A stretch of 39,655 bases of DNA from Sedimentisphaerales bacterium (GCA_016933295.1 JAFGBG010000116.1:1-39655); one strand, 5' to 3'; counted from the first letter of the stretch, positions 9,585 to 17,513 are shown. Notes: generated from the letters alone by a model not told the origin. Numbers and translations: made by a program.

Positions 9585-10463
9585 TTAAGTTTTTTCTATA
9601 TATTGCGTTAGGATAAGATAGTCTTCAGGCTTGAGCCGGTCCGGCCTCTGTTTAGGATTAATAGAGCTTTTATCAAAAATTTCCGGCCAGTTATGAATTT
9701 CAGCAAGTTTCTTGTGAGCCAGTTTAGTGCAAGCCAGAAGAGTTTTACGACGATGCCCCATAAAAAGACTTACCGTCCTGTTAAATAATTCCATATCATT
9801 AATCCGGCAGATCTTCTCCCTGTCGCAGACAAAACTAACCATTGCCGAATCAACCTGCGGTTTTGGCCAAAAAACCGAGGATTTTAGCTTCCGTATCACT
9901 TTAACATGGCCCGTCGCAGCTAAAAAAATGCTTAAAATTCCGTAATCCTTACTTTTTGGTGCGGCTATCATTCTCTCTGCAACTTCTTTTTGCACAGTAA
10001 CATACATCCCATCAATAACTGCCGGACTCATTAAAAAGTCCAACATTAACGGCGAAGCGATATTATAAGGCAGATTCGCAACCAATAAAGCACGACCGGG
10101 GTATTCTATTCGGGATTTTTTTAATAAATTTATAACATTATTGCTGATAGTTTTCTTATTTTCGAGGATATCAGTATTGAAAAAAACGACGTTTTTAGCA
10201 TTTTCAAGCTGTTTTTTCGCAATTTTAACGAGATTCCCGTCATATTCTACGGCTATTACTCTTCCGGCTTTTTCCGCCAATAAACCGGTCAAAGAACCCG
10301 TTCCGCAGCCCACCTCAAGCACAACGTCGGTTCTTTGAATATCGGCGGAATCAACAAGCAGCCGCATAAGATTCAGATCTATAAGGAAATGTTGCCCGAG
10401 CCGCTTATTAGGTTTAATGCCCGCCGATTCAAGTAATTGCTGTATTTGCCGCTTCGTTTGCAT
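9585..10463 (-). CDS. ksgA: 16S rRNA (adenine1518/1519-N6)-dimethyltransferase
   Basis: KsgA/RsmA dimethylates two adjacent adenines in the 3' helix of 16S rRNA during 30S maturation, using SAM. Visible signatures: RLGQHFL (residues 21-27), the SAM-binding motif LEVGCGTGSLT (49-59), acidic ribose contact in AVEYD (71-75), and the catalytic NLPY at 130-133. Length 292 is normal. The C-terminal segment RPDRLKPEDY is also typical. Its 3' end (DYLILTQYIEKT) has a relic copy at 26605-26640. It is the last housekeeping gene in a same-strand run ribE-pdxA-ksgA. Translation initiates at ATG 10463. Confidence 0.97.
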   Translation of the reverse strand: MQTKRQIQQLLESAGIKPNKRLGQHFLIDLNLMRLLVDSADIQRTDVVLEVGCGTGSLTGLLAEKAGRVIAVEYDGNLVKIAKKQLENAKNVVFFNTDILENKKTISNNVINLLKKSRIEYPGRALLVANLPYNIASPLMLDFLMSPAVIDGMYVTVQKEVAERMIAAPKSKDYGILSIFLAATGHVKVIRKLKSSVFWPKPQVDSAMVSFVCDREKICRINDMELFNRTVSLFMGHRRKTLLACTKLAHKKLAEIHNWPEIFDKSSINPKQRPDRLKPEDYLILTQYIEKT

Positions 10464-10594
10464 AAATCAATATCAAGTGATGAAATATTAGCAAAAAAAT
10501 ATCAGAACACAAATTATCTCAAGTTGTTTAATTTTTGCCGATGTTGCCTTTTGAAATCAGTAAATGTGAAAGCAACGAAAAGGATATTTTTACA

Positions 10595-11641
10595 TTAATT
10601 CCCGATACGACATTCGAGATTCTTCTTGATTTTTGCCATATTGACAGCAGTGATTAAAGCCGCCTTTATACTTGACGGATCGGCCATGTTTCGTCCTGCA
10701 ATATCGAACGCCGTCCCGTGAGCCGGAGATGTTCGTATGATTGGGATTCCGATTGTTATATTGACGGCCCGTTGAAAACCGAGCAGTTTAACGGGAATCA
10801 TCCCCTGATCGTGATACATCGCCACAACTGCGTCGAATTCACCCTGCGCGGCCCTCAAAAAGAGCGTATCGGCAGGATATGGCCCAAGACAATTAATGCC
10901 CTGGTGCTGCGCCAATAAAATAGCCGGGGTGATAATACGCTGCTCTTCATCGCCGAACTGACCATTCTCACCGGCATGTGGATTAAGAGCTGCAATTCCT
11001 ATTTTTGGATTATCTATGCCGAAATATTCTTTCAATGCATCATTAAGCAGGTCTATAGGCTCGAAAACACAACCAATTGTAAATTTATGCCGGACTTCAA
11101 ACAGGGCCTCGTGTATAGTTGCAAGCGCAAGCTTTAAAGGCCCGGCGGTAAACATCATAGCCTTTCGCGGGGACTTGCAACAAGCGGCAAACATTTCCGT
11201 ATGACCGGGCCACTCTGAACCGGCCAATTTCCAGCTTTCCTTACTAATCGGCGCCGTCACTACGGCGTCGATAATACCGTGTCGTGCCGCTTCTATAGCA
11301 TCCCGGCAAAAACGTATTGACGTCTCACCGGCCAACTTACTCGGGCTATTGACCCATGACGGCACGGAACACTCATCATAATCTGCAACAACAACCTTAA
11401 ACGGATACTCCCGGCTGATTTTTTCGTGTTGATGTCTGCCCCAGAAAGGCTCTATCTCCGCAGCATCTGCGGCGTAACAAAGCTGCTCGTTCAAGCCAAA
11501 GATAACAAATTTCGCGGCACGCCGTACAACCGGATCAACAAGAGCCTTGACGATAATCTCCGGCCCGATACCACCTGCATCGCCCATCGTAACACCGATG
11601 ACCGGCTGATCTGATATCGAATTGTTGCCATTAGCTCTCAT
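10595..11641 (-). CDS. pdxA: 4-hydroxythreonine-4-phosphate dehydrogenase
   Basis: NAD-dependent oxidation step of DXP-dependent pyridoxal phosphate synthesis. Family signatures: GVTMGDAGGIGPEII (residues 16-30), WPGHTEMFA with a metal-binding His, ALNPHAGE, and the C-terminal YHDQGMIPVKLLGF followed by RTSPAHGTAFDIAG. Length 348 is slightly above the usual ~330. It starts 46 bp after ribE ends and precedes ksgA by about 130 bp, all on the minus strand; pdxA-ksgA adjacency is also known from Escherichia coli. It needs DXP, whose synthase gene dxs is at 27.2 kb. Confidence 0.96.
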   Translation of the reverse strand: MRANGNNSISDQPVIGVTMGDAGGIGPEIIVKALVDPVVRRAAKFVIFGLNEQLCYAADAAEIEPFWGRHQHEKISREYPFKVVVADYDECSVPSWVNSPSKLAGETSIRFCRDAIEAARHGIIDAVVTAPISKESWKLAGSEWPGHTEMFAACCKSPRKAMMFTAGPLKLALATIHEALFEVRHKFTIGCVFEPIDLLNDALKEYFGIDNPKIGIAALNPHAGENGQFGDEEQRIITPAILLAQHQGINCLGPYPADTLFLRAAQGEFDAVVAMYHDQGMIPVKLLGFQRAVNITIGIPIIRTSPAHGTAFDIAGRNMADPSSIKAALITAVNMAKIKKNLECRIGN

Positions 11642-11687
11642 AGTTATCGTTCAAAATGCCCGATTTTCGACGATTAATCAAACCTTT

Positions 11688-12329
11688 TCAAAATCCTAAT
11701 TGCCTTAATCTATCGACCGTTAACGGCTGGGCCTTTGACAGAATCTCATCGAGCCGCTTATTAACAGCCTTAATAATTATATCATTTTCAATATTAATAC
11801 AATCTCCAATTTTCGCCCCGCCCAAAGTGGTTTCCCTGAGAGTCTGCGGTATCAGGGCGACACTGAAGCCGTTTTTATCCAGGTTTGAGATTGTTAAAGA
11901 AACACCGTCTGCCGCAACCGAGCCTTTTACAACCATAGATTCGAGCAATTCGGTATCCGCCGAAAATGTTATATCCGTAAAATCGCCGTGTTTGTTAATA
12001 GCTTTTATTGTCGCCGTGCCGTCGATATGCCCCGATACAAAATGCCCGCCGAAACGCCCCTCTGCCTTGATCGCTCGCTCGATATTCACCGACGATGACG
12101 GCTTCAACTTTCCCAGAGACGATTTATCAAGTGTCTCGGCACTGATATCGAAACTTGCCGATTTTCCGTGCAGTTTCGTTATTGTCAGGCAGACCCCGTT
12201 AACGGAGATACTTTCGCCGATTTTGCATTCGTCCGCCAATCGTCCAAGTTCCAAAGTCAGAATCACAGAATCCTTCTGCCTCAGAACAGAGGTTACTTTG
12301 CATACTTGCTCTATGAGTCCCGTGAACAT
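11688..12329 (-). CDS. ribE: Riboflavin synthase, alpha chain
   Basis: Dismutates two 6,7-dimethyl-8-ribityllumazine molecules to riboflavin. The N-terminus MFTGLIEQ is diagnostic. Two lumazine-binding half-repeats are visible: GESISVNGVCLTI in the first barrel and GSVAADGVSLTI in the second, with GGHFVSGHIDG between. At 213 residues it has full length. No FMN riboswitch is recognisable in the short gap to the divergent gene at 12454. It heads the same-strand run leading to pdxA and ksgA. The gene symbol ribC is used in some genera. Confidence 0.96.
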   Translation of the reverse strand: MFTGLIEQVCKVTSVLRQKDSVILTLELGRLADECKIGESISVNGVCLTITKLHGKSASFDISAETLDKSSLGKLKPSSSVNIERAIKAEGRFGGHFVSGHIDGTATIKAINKHGDFTDITFSADTELLESMVVKGSVAADGVSLTISNLDKNGFSVALIPQTLRETTLGGAKIGDCINIENDIIIKAVNKRLDEILSKAQPLTVDRLRQLGF

Positions 12330-12453
12330 TTCCGGTTCGCCACAAAATTATTTACTTTTGGTTATTGATTAAAAAAGACATAAAGTTACAATCAATTATA
12401 AACGGCAATATTTTAATAATCAACAAGAAGAATCCGAAGGGGGCATGTTAATT

Positions 12454-13038
12454 ATGAACACAATTTGGCTAAAAATTGCAGGAATTATAGTAGCAATCGT
12501 CATAGTTTTCGTGCTGGTAATTATGTTTACCTCGAACAATTCTGAAGAACCGGAGCAAACAGAGCAGCCTCAAAGAACTTTCGCCGATCAGGTCGAAGCC
12601 GACAGGCAGAAATTTTCAAATATACCCCAGCCAATCGACTCCAATGACCAACAGGTCCCGGAGCAGGATTCTGCCGCGGTAATCAAGACTACAATCGAGG
12701 AAACTAATGTCATCCCGGCACAACCTGAACCGGCCAAGCCGGTCACATTATATTTCAAACCAATGAGCCAGACAGATCAAATCGAAGCCGAGAGGTTTTA
12801 TAACGTAGCGGTCCAGGACCGAAGTATCGGTCGATTGCCAGGGACAGGCTATAAGCTTATGGTGGAGAACTGCCGCCGGATAATCCAAAAGTGGCCGGAT
12901 AGCAAATATGCCTACAAATCAAAACAGATGATGGCCGATTTACGTGAACAGTATAAACAAAGATACAATATTACGCCGGACGAAATCGATGTAAGTATGT
13001 ATTCCAAACCAAGACCTGGAACGCAACCATATAATTAA
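12454..13038 (+). CDS. Membrane-anchored TPR-like protein of unknown function
   Basis: 194 residues from the ATG at 12454, preferred because AAGGGGG ends at 12443, 10 nt upstream; an in-frame ATG at 12445 is too close to it. A single N-terminal hydrophobic segment (about 6-27, IAGIIVAIVIVFVLVIMF) is followed by an acidic, Gln/Pro-rich linker. A C-terminal helical unit (ENCRRIIQKWPDSKYAYK) resembles the TPRs of YbgF/BamD-like proteins. Probably an inner-membrane protein with a periplasmic domain. The stop overlaps the SD of the following gene, so the two are likely translated from one message. Function unknown. Confidence 0.75.
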   Translation: MNTIWLKIAGIIVAIVIVFVLVIMFTSNNSEEPEQTEQPQRTFADQVEADRQKFSNIPQPIDSNDQQVPEQDSAAVIKTTIEETNVIPAQPEPAKPVTLYFKPMSQTDQIEAERFYNVAVQDRSIGRLPGTGYKLMVENCRRIIQKWPDSKYAYKSKQMMADLREQYKQRYNITPDEIDVSMYSKPRPGTQPYN

Positions 13039-13051
13039 GGAGGACCTTTGA

Positions 13052-13942
13052 ATGCCGATGACTTCATCTATTGCCAATATCCCCGTTATTCAAATCACCG
13101 CCGATTGCCTGCCGGAGGCGTGGGAAAAAGCCGTCTTAGCCGTTTGGGAAAAAGGCTTCGATGTCAAAACCCAATACGATAAAGCTACCGATCCGCCGAG
13201 CAAAGACGCCACTGTGATGATTACCGTCACCGAGCCGTTCCGTGAGCCTCGAATCCACAAGAACTTTCCCGGCGGTCCGGAGGAGCTCGAGTCTTATCGG
13301 CAGGAAGTTATCAACGGTATTCACGACCACTGGATAGACCCGGCGGCCGGCAAATGGACATATACATACCACGAAAGGTTGTTTTCGTACTGCCCGGTTG
13401 AAAATATTCGCGATGCAAATTCGCCGAAGCCCTTCAAAAAAATCGATCAAATCCGGTATATCATAGATTATCTTTCACAGGCAGGCCATAGCCGAAGAGC
13501 GCAGGCTATTACCTGGATGCCCACGGCGGACCCGCAGACAGACGACCCGCCCTGCCTGCAAAGAATATGGTGCCGCCTGCTGGCAAATGAAGACGGCGAG
13601 CTGACCTTGAATATGAACACCCACTGGCGCAGCAGAGACCTTTATAAAGCATGGTTTATGAACGTCTATGCTCTTACCGACCTGCAGAAAACAATCGCCG
13701 ACGAGATCGCAAAAAATAAAGGTGTGCCGGTACATGTAGGCCGATATGTCGATATTAGCGATTCGCTGCACATTTACGGCAGCTACTTCCATGAGGTGGC
13801 TCCGGAAATTGAAAAAATGCGCCGCAGCTCTTACATCGAGCGAACATGGGAAAGTACCCATCCAGCCTTCGAGATGATGACTGCCGAAACAAGAGAAAAG
13901 CTGGCACAGGACCCGGATTGGTTCGCAAAGGCAAAAGGCTGA
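13052..13942 (+). CDS. Thymidylate synthase homologue (methanogen-type)
   Basis: A 296-residue member of the thymidylate synthase/dCMP hydroxymethylase fold. The candidate nucleophile Cys168 sits in PPCLQRIWCR; phosphate-binding Arg-Ser in HWRSRDLYKAW (191-201) and Asn204 follow; DSLHIYGSYFHE (237-248) matches the nucleotide-binding DxHIYxNH-type motif of ThyA. The N-terminal half is divergent from ThyA and lacks an obvious folate site, as in archaeal-type synthases. SD AAGGAGG lies 8 nt upstream, overlapping the previous stop. It may make dTMP with an unusual methylene donor or modify dCMP/dUMP. Whether canonical thyA or thyX exists elsewhere cannot be seen here. Confidence 0.75.
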   Translation: MPMTSSIANIPVIQITADCLPEAWEKAVLAVWEKGFDVKTQYDKATDPPSKDATVMITVTEPFREPRIHKNFPGGPEELESYRQEVINGIHDHWIDPAAGKWTYTYHERLFSYCPVENIRDANSPKPFKKIDQIRYIIDYLSQAGHSRRAQAITWMPTADPQTDDPPCLQRIWCRLLANEDGELTLNMNTHWRSRDLYKAWFMNVYALTDLQKTIADEIAKNKGVPVHVGRYVDISDSLHIYGSYFHEVAPEIEKMRRSSYIERTWESTHPAFEMMTAETREKLAQDPDWFAKAKG

Positions 13943-14020
13943 AAATCGATTAAATCTAAAGATTATAACAGGCGGTTTTTTCAAACCGAAAATCTGATAT
14001 GTTGTTAGCAGGAGTGAAAA

Positions 14021-14878
14021 ATGGCTTTGTTAGTCAACGGTGAACGAATCGAAGATTCGGCAATACTCAAAGAAGTTGAAAGATTAAGACCTGACTACGA
14101 AAAAGTATTTGCCCAAATGAATCCTGCCGAGCGAGAGAATCAGCTGCTTGACTGGTCCAAAGAAAATCTGATCGAAAGAATCCTGCTCCAGCAGGAAGTT
14201 AAAAACAAAGAACCGAAAATACCGGAAAATCAATTGGAAGTTATTGTCGCTAATCTCAAGAAAAAATGCAAAGAACCGCAGGAGCTTTATCGTGATTTTG
14301 ATGTCAGGGACGATGAAGATCTCAAAGAATCGATCGAACTCATCATAAGAACTGAACGAAAATTAGAAAAGCTTCTTAAAAACCTTCCGAATCCTCCAAT
14401 TCATGCCATCCGGCAATATTATGATAAAAATAAAGAACAATTTAAGAGCGCTGAAAAAATTCATCTCGCTCATATAGTAAAATACGTGAACTGGAATACG
14501 GACGAATCAGCGGCATATGCCGCTATGCAGCAGGCACACAATGATTTGAAAAACGGAGCGGCTTTTGAAATTGTGGCGGAAAAATATACCGACTGCCCCG
14601 ACCGGGAAGGCAACCTGGGGCTAATTTCAAAAGGTCAAATGGCGGAAGAATTCGAGGACGTTGTTTTCAATTTGGGTGTCGGCCAGGTAAGCAATATATT
14701 TCGTACCCGATTTGGTTTTCATATAACCAAAATATATGCGAGATATCCGGCGGGTATATCCGATTTCGAAGAAGTAAAAGATCAAATTACAAAGATTTTG
14801 AAAGAGCAGATGCAAACAAATGCCATTCATGAGTTTATAGACGGCCTTAAAAGTAATGCTAAAATCGAAAATATATAG
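14021..14878 (+). CDS. Parvulin-type peptidyl-prolyl cis-trans isomerase without signal peptide
   Basis: A 285-residue PpiC/SurA-like foldase. The N-terminal ~120 residues are helical (SurA_N-like chaperone part). The parvulin domain spans about 145-250, with KIHLAHIV, FEIVAEKYTDCPDREGNLG, MAEEFEDVVFNLGVGQVS and TRFGFHITKI, all typical. There is no signal peptide or membrane segment at the N-terminus (MALLVNGERIED), so it is predicted to act in the cytoplasm, unlike SurA or PrsA. SD AGGAG is 7 nt before the ATG. It follows the thymidylate synthase homologue by about 80 bp, with a small hairpin (CGGTTT/AAACCG, 13973-13988) between. Confidence 0.85.
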   Translation: MALLVNGERIEDSAILKEVERLRPDYEKVFAQMNPAERENQLLDWSKENLIERILLQQEVKNKEPKIPENQLEVIVANLKKKCKEPQELYRDFDVRDDEDLKESIELIIRTERKLEKLLKNLPNPPIHAIRQYYDKNKEQFKSAEKIHLAHIVKYVNWNTDESAAYAAMQQAHNDLKNGAAFEIVAEKYTDCPDREGNLGLISKGQMAEEFEDVVFNLGVGQVSNIFRTRFGFHITKIYARYPAGISDFEEVKDQITKILKEQMQTNAIHEFIDGLKSNAKIENI

Positions 14879-14952
14879 ACAAATATAGATAAAAAGCTTT
14901 CTATCTATTCTCAGGCGGCATTTACTACAGTAAAAAAGCTGCTTTTGCGATT

Positions 14953-14980
14953 TTGCTCTTACAGGTTTTTATGTTAGACT
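14953..14980 (+). promoter_or_regulatory. Candidate sigma70-type promoter for a small RNA
   Basis: TTGCTC at 14953-14958, 16-bp spacer, TAGACT at 14975-14980. It sits about 100 bp before a strong intrinsic terminator with no ORF between, hence the small-RNA call. The elements match consensus only moderately. Confidence 0.35.
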
Positions 14981-14985
14981 TTAGG

Positions 14986-15115
14986 TGTAGCAACCAACCT
15001 AAAAATATAACGCTCTTACGGGATGTAAGTGCTTTATTCCAGACCTTTGGGGGGGGTTGTATAAGTTTCTTTCCGAGTTGGCCTCTGCGCATTCTGCGCA
15101 GAGGCTCTTTTTTTT
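14986..15115 (+). ncRNA. Candidate small non-coding RNA, roughly 130 nt
   Basis: Bounded by the candidate promoter at 14953-14980 and the intrinsic terminator at 15081-15115. The predicted transcript begins with a short hairpin (TAGGT...ACCTA, around 14983-15002), then CTTAC/GTAAG around a GGGAT loop, a run of eight or nine G near 15050, and ends with the 10-bp terminator stem. No convincing coding frame occupies it. I could not match it to 6S, SRP, tmRNA or RNase P RNA. The 5' end is an estimate. It could alternatively be the tail of a longer transcript from the parvulin gene. Confidence 0.4.
15081..15115 (+). terminator. Strong intrinsic terminator
   Basis: A perfect 10-bp stem, GCCTCTGCGC (15081-15090) with GCGCAGAGGC (15096-15105), 5-nt loop, followed by an eight-T run at 15108-15115. 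Confidence 0.9.
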
Positions 15116-15154
15116 ATCAAAATCAGATTTTTCACTGGAATTCCTTTTTTTTAT

Positions 15155-15206
15155 TTGACATACTATATATTGTTACTAAAATACCCACATTAACCATATA
15201 TGGTAG
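15155..15206 (+). promoter_or_regulatory. nrdR promoter with two NrdR-box-like palindromes
   Basis: TTGACA at 15155-15160, a 16-bp spacer and TAAAAT at 15177-15182 make a good sigma70-type promoter. Box 1, ATACTATATATTGTTA (15160-15175), matches the known 16-bp NrdR consensus acaCwATATATwGtgt at 13 positions and fills the -35/-10 spacer. Box 2 (15191-15206) contains the perfect palindrome ACCATATATGGT. The centres are 31 bp apart, about three helical turns, which is the usual spacing of paired NrdR boxes. NrdR bound here would block RNA polymerase, implying autoregulation. Just downstream, AAGGAG/CTCCTT (around 15224-15241) forms a small hairpin in the leader. Confidence 0.7.
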
Positions 15207-15320
15207 TTACTTGACAGGTATCAAAGGAGGCGGTGCTCCTTAGGCTACAAAATAGGAAGCCGGTTGTAGATCCTTATGCCGCAGGTATATCTCAAGGCAA
15301 TACGCAAAACGAGATAGAAA

Positions 15321-15809
15321 ATGAAATGTCCCTTTTGTAAGGAAGACAAAGACAGGGTCATTGATTCGCGTTCCAGCGACGGCGGAAGAATTATAAGACG
15401 CCGCCGACAGTGCCTGATGTGCAAGAGGCGTTTTACTACCTATGAGAAGATAAACGAAACTTTCAGGCTCTGTGTAGTGAAAAAAGACCATTCCCGCGTT
15501 CCTTACGACAGGGAAAAGGTTATCGGCGGTTTGCAAAAAGCATGCTATAAAAGGCCGATTTCTGCCGAGCAGCTCCAGCAAATCACCGACAAGGTCGAGG
15601 AAAGTATATTTCAAAAATTTGATAAGGAGGTTTCGAGTGCTTTTATAGGAGAGAGTGTGATGAAACAGTTACGCAGGGTAGATAAGGTGGCGTATATACG
15701 TTTTGCCAGTATCTATCGAGATTTCAGGGATGCGGGCGAGCTGATTAAGGAAGTCAGCGAGGCAATCACGGAAACCGAGCCTATTGCCGAGCCAACGCTT
15801 TTCGATTAG
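15321..15809 (+). CDS. nrdR: Transcriptional repressor NrdR
   Basis: Nucleotide-sensing repressor of ribonucleotide reductase genes. The zinc ribbon is intact: MKCPFC (Cys3, Cys6) and CLMC (Cys31, Cys34), with RRRRQC between and RRFTTYEK after. The ATP-cone that senses ATP/dATP covers about residues 49-139 (VVKKDHSRVPYDREKVIGGL to YIRFASIYRDF). At 162 residues it is slightly longer than the usual ~150 because of an acidic tail. It starts about 115 nt downstream of box 2 of the paired NrdR-like operators. A second ATP-cone gene follows on the same strand. Confidence 0.97.
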   Translation: MKCPFCKEDKDRVIDSRSSDGGRIIRRRRQCLMCKRRFTTYEKINETFRLCVVKKDHSRVPYDREKVIGGLQKACYKRPISAEQLQQITDKVEESIFQKFDKEVSSAFIGESVMKQLRRVDKVAYIRFASIYRDFRDAGELIKEVSEAITETEPIAEPTLFD

Positions 15810-15873
15810 GAATCTCGAACCTGTAAAATCAAACTGGAGATAGGGTATTTTTTTGCATGGAGGCAAACCAAAG

Positions 15874-16458
15874 GTGGTGCAATCACAACTCAAAGTTAAA
15901 AAATCTGACGGCAGTGAGGAAGAATATTTACACACCAAGGTCATAGGGACTATCAGCAATGCCCTGGGTGGAACCAGCCCGGCGGATGTATATATCGCAG
16001 AGCAATTCGCCGATGTTGTAACATATTATCTTTATCACCAATCAGAACGTCGTGTCGCTACCAGCAACGAGATTCTTTCCATTATAAAAGCAGTGCTCAC
16101 CGCCACCGGCTACGACGATGCCGCTGTTAGACTCACCGACTACCATTACGAGCGGAAAATCAAACGTTCCCGCGTCGAAGTCGTTCCGGTTGATATCAGA
16201 GAGCTTACGGACGAGGAGCTGCTAACCGACTTCAAGAAATCCGAAACGAGATACCGGTGGGACAAATCGAGAATCGCCGATGGATTAATAACGAAGAACG
16301 ATATCTCAAGGCATACGGCACGTGCGATTGCCTCGATGGTTGAAGACAGAATTTTCAACATGGGAATTTCGCTTGTTCCGACGAGCTTAATCAGGCAGCT
16401 TGTTCTAAACGAAACAGCCTCTGTTCTCCAGGCCCAGGAACAATTACAGTTCGCCTAA
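15874..16458 (+). CDS. Stand-alone ATP-cone domain protein
   Basis: About 194 residues from a GTG at 15874, chosen because GGAGG (15859-15863) lies 10 nt upstream; a TTG at 15853 would add seven residues. The first ~100 residues look like an ATP-cone: LKVKKSDGSEEEYLHTKV, then VTYYLYHQSERRVATSNEI and a VLTATGYDDAAVRLTDYHYER ending cut here by length. The remainder (from about residue 105) is helical and basic/acidic mixed, not recognised. ATP-cones are allosteric (d)ATP sensors of NrdR, NrdA and NrdD. With no catalytic domain attached and nrdR 64 bp upstream, a regulatory role in nucleotide reduction is a reasonable inference. Its 3' end overlaps the convergent miaA by 4 bp. Confidence 0.75.
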   Translation: MVQSQLKVKKSDGSEEEYLHTKVIGTISNALGGTSPADVYIAEQFADVVTYYLYHQSERRVATSNEILSIIKAVLTATGYDDAAVRLTDYHYERKIKRSRVEVVPVDIRELTDEELLTDFKKSETRYRWDKSRIADGLITKNDISRHTARAIASMVEDRIFNMGISLVPTSLIRQLVLNETASVLQAQEQLQFA

Positions 16459-17396
16459 GAATCGATACTGCTTAATAATTGCCGGGCTCGTATAAGGATT
16501 TGTTCGTCGGATTCATCAGTATGGATGTCGAGCCAGTTAACATTCCTGAAGGTTTTGAACCATGTTCTCTGGCTTTTAGCCAGGCGGCGGGTGTTTTTCT
16601 TGATTAATTCCGTGGCATCCCTTAAATCCATCCGCCCGTTGAGATACTGGATAATCTCGGCGTATCCGATTGCGCACCTCGACTGCCTGCTCAAAGGTTT
16701 CTCCTCATCCAGCAGTGATTTAACTTCATCTACCAGACCGGCAAGAATCATCTTTTTGACTCTCTTGTTAATTCGGCTGGCGGTTTCGGTTCGTTCCCTT
16801 CGCAGACCGATTATCGTCCAATTATCTATAAGGTTCGGTTCGGCTTGCTCGCTGTGTGTTTCCCATTGTTTTTGAAAGCTTGATATAGGTTTGCCGGTAA
16901 TTGTGTAAACTTCCAGGGCGCGGATTATACGTTTGGAATCATTGGGATCGATTCGCTCGGCGGCCACCGGATCAATTGCGGCCAATTCTCGATACAATTC
17001 CATCAGACCTTCAATACCCTGGCGCTGCTTTAACTGCTCACGCACCTGCGGATCGGCTGCCGGCCCCTCGAAAAGACCGTAAAGCAGGGCCTTGATATAT
17101 AATGCCGTTCCGCCGACCGCGATTATTCTTTTGCCGCTTTTTTTTATCCGGCTTATCGCCTGCAGGGCCTCTTCATGAAACGCCCCGACGCTGAAGGAAT
17201 CGCTCGGTTCAATAATATCGATTAAATGATATCGAACCTGCCGGCGATCCTGTATCGACGGTTTCGCCGTACCGATATCCATTCGCCGATACACCTTCAT
17301 CGAGTCGATGCTGATAATTTCGGCATCCAGGGATTTGGCTAACTCGAAAGCCAGCCGGCCTTTGCCGGATGCGGTTACTCCAAGTATTAAAATCAT
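16455..17396 (-). CDS. miaA: tRNA dimethylallyltransferase
   Basis: Transfers the dimethylallyl group to N6 of A37 in tRNAs reading UNN codons. The P-loop GVTASGKG (residues 6-13) is followed by the family signature IISIDSMKVYRRMDIGTAKPS (split for length: IISIDSMKVYRR, MDIGTAKPS), HLIDIIEPSDSFSVGAFHEE, and the GGTALYIKALLYGLFEGP block. RNARRLAKSQRTWF-like C-terminal motif is present as RRLAKSQRTWF. Length 313 is normal. It uses dimethylallyl diphosphate from the pathway that dxs and ispA belong to, and ispA is the divergent neighbour. Start ATG at 17396. Confidence 0.96.
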   Translation of the reverse strand: MILILGVTASGKGRLAFELAKSLDAEIISIDSMKVYRRMDIGTAKPSIQDRRQVRYHLIDIIEPSDSFSVGAFHEEALQAISRIKKSGKRIIAVGGTALYIKALLYGLFEGPAADPQVREQLKQRQGIEGLMELYRELAAIDPVAAERIDPNDSKRIIRALEVYTITGKPISSFQKQWETHSEQAEPNLIDNWTIIGLRRERTETASRINKRVKKMILAGLVDEVKSLLDEEKPLSRQSRCAIGYAEIIQYLNGRMDLRDATELIKKNTRRLAKSQRTWFKTFRNVNWLDIHTDESDEQILIRARQLLSSIDS

Positions 17397-17477
17397 TTTT
17401 ATTTTGCTATTTACTCCTTATTATTTATAGTCTCTAATATGCAAGCAGAAGTTGCACAATGAAACTGAGCTATCTGG

Positions 17478-17513
17478 CCCCGTGAGATATGCCGGAAGCC
17501 GCGGCTCACGGGG
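17478..17513. repeat. Perfect 9-bp inverted repeat between miaA and ispA
   Basis: CCCCGTGAG at 17478-17486 and CTCACGGGG at 17505-17513 flank an 18-nt GC-rich loop. It sits between divergent genes, about 90 bp from each start, with no T-run on either side. It could be an operator or a leader hairpin for either gene. Confidence 0.6.

Noticed and set aside
14986-15115. 6S, SRP or tmRNA identity for the candidate small RNA
   Set aside because: No SRP GGAA/AGCAG loop pair, no tmRNA acceptor or tag region, and no clear long 6S-like hairpin with a central bubble.
15233-15340. 35-codon GTG frame just after a good AAAGGAGG
   Set aside because: The spacing to the GTG is only 2 nt, the peptide is unrecognisable, and the SD-like sequence is paired in a hairpin; it overlaps the start of nrdR.
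17430-17490. tRNA-like start on the minus strand (GGCCAGATAGCTCAGT)
   Set aside because: It mimics the 5' half of a tRNA, but there is no partner for the D-stem, no anticodon arm and no TTCGA loop.
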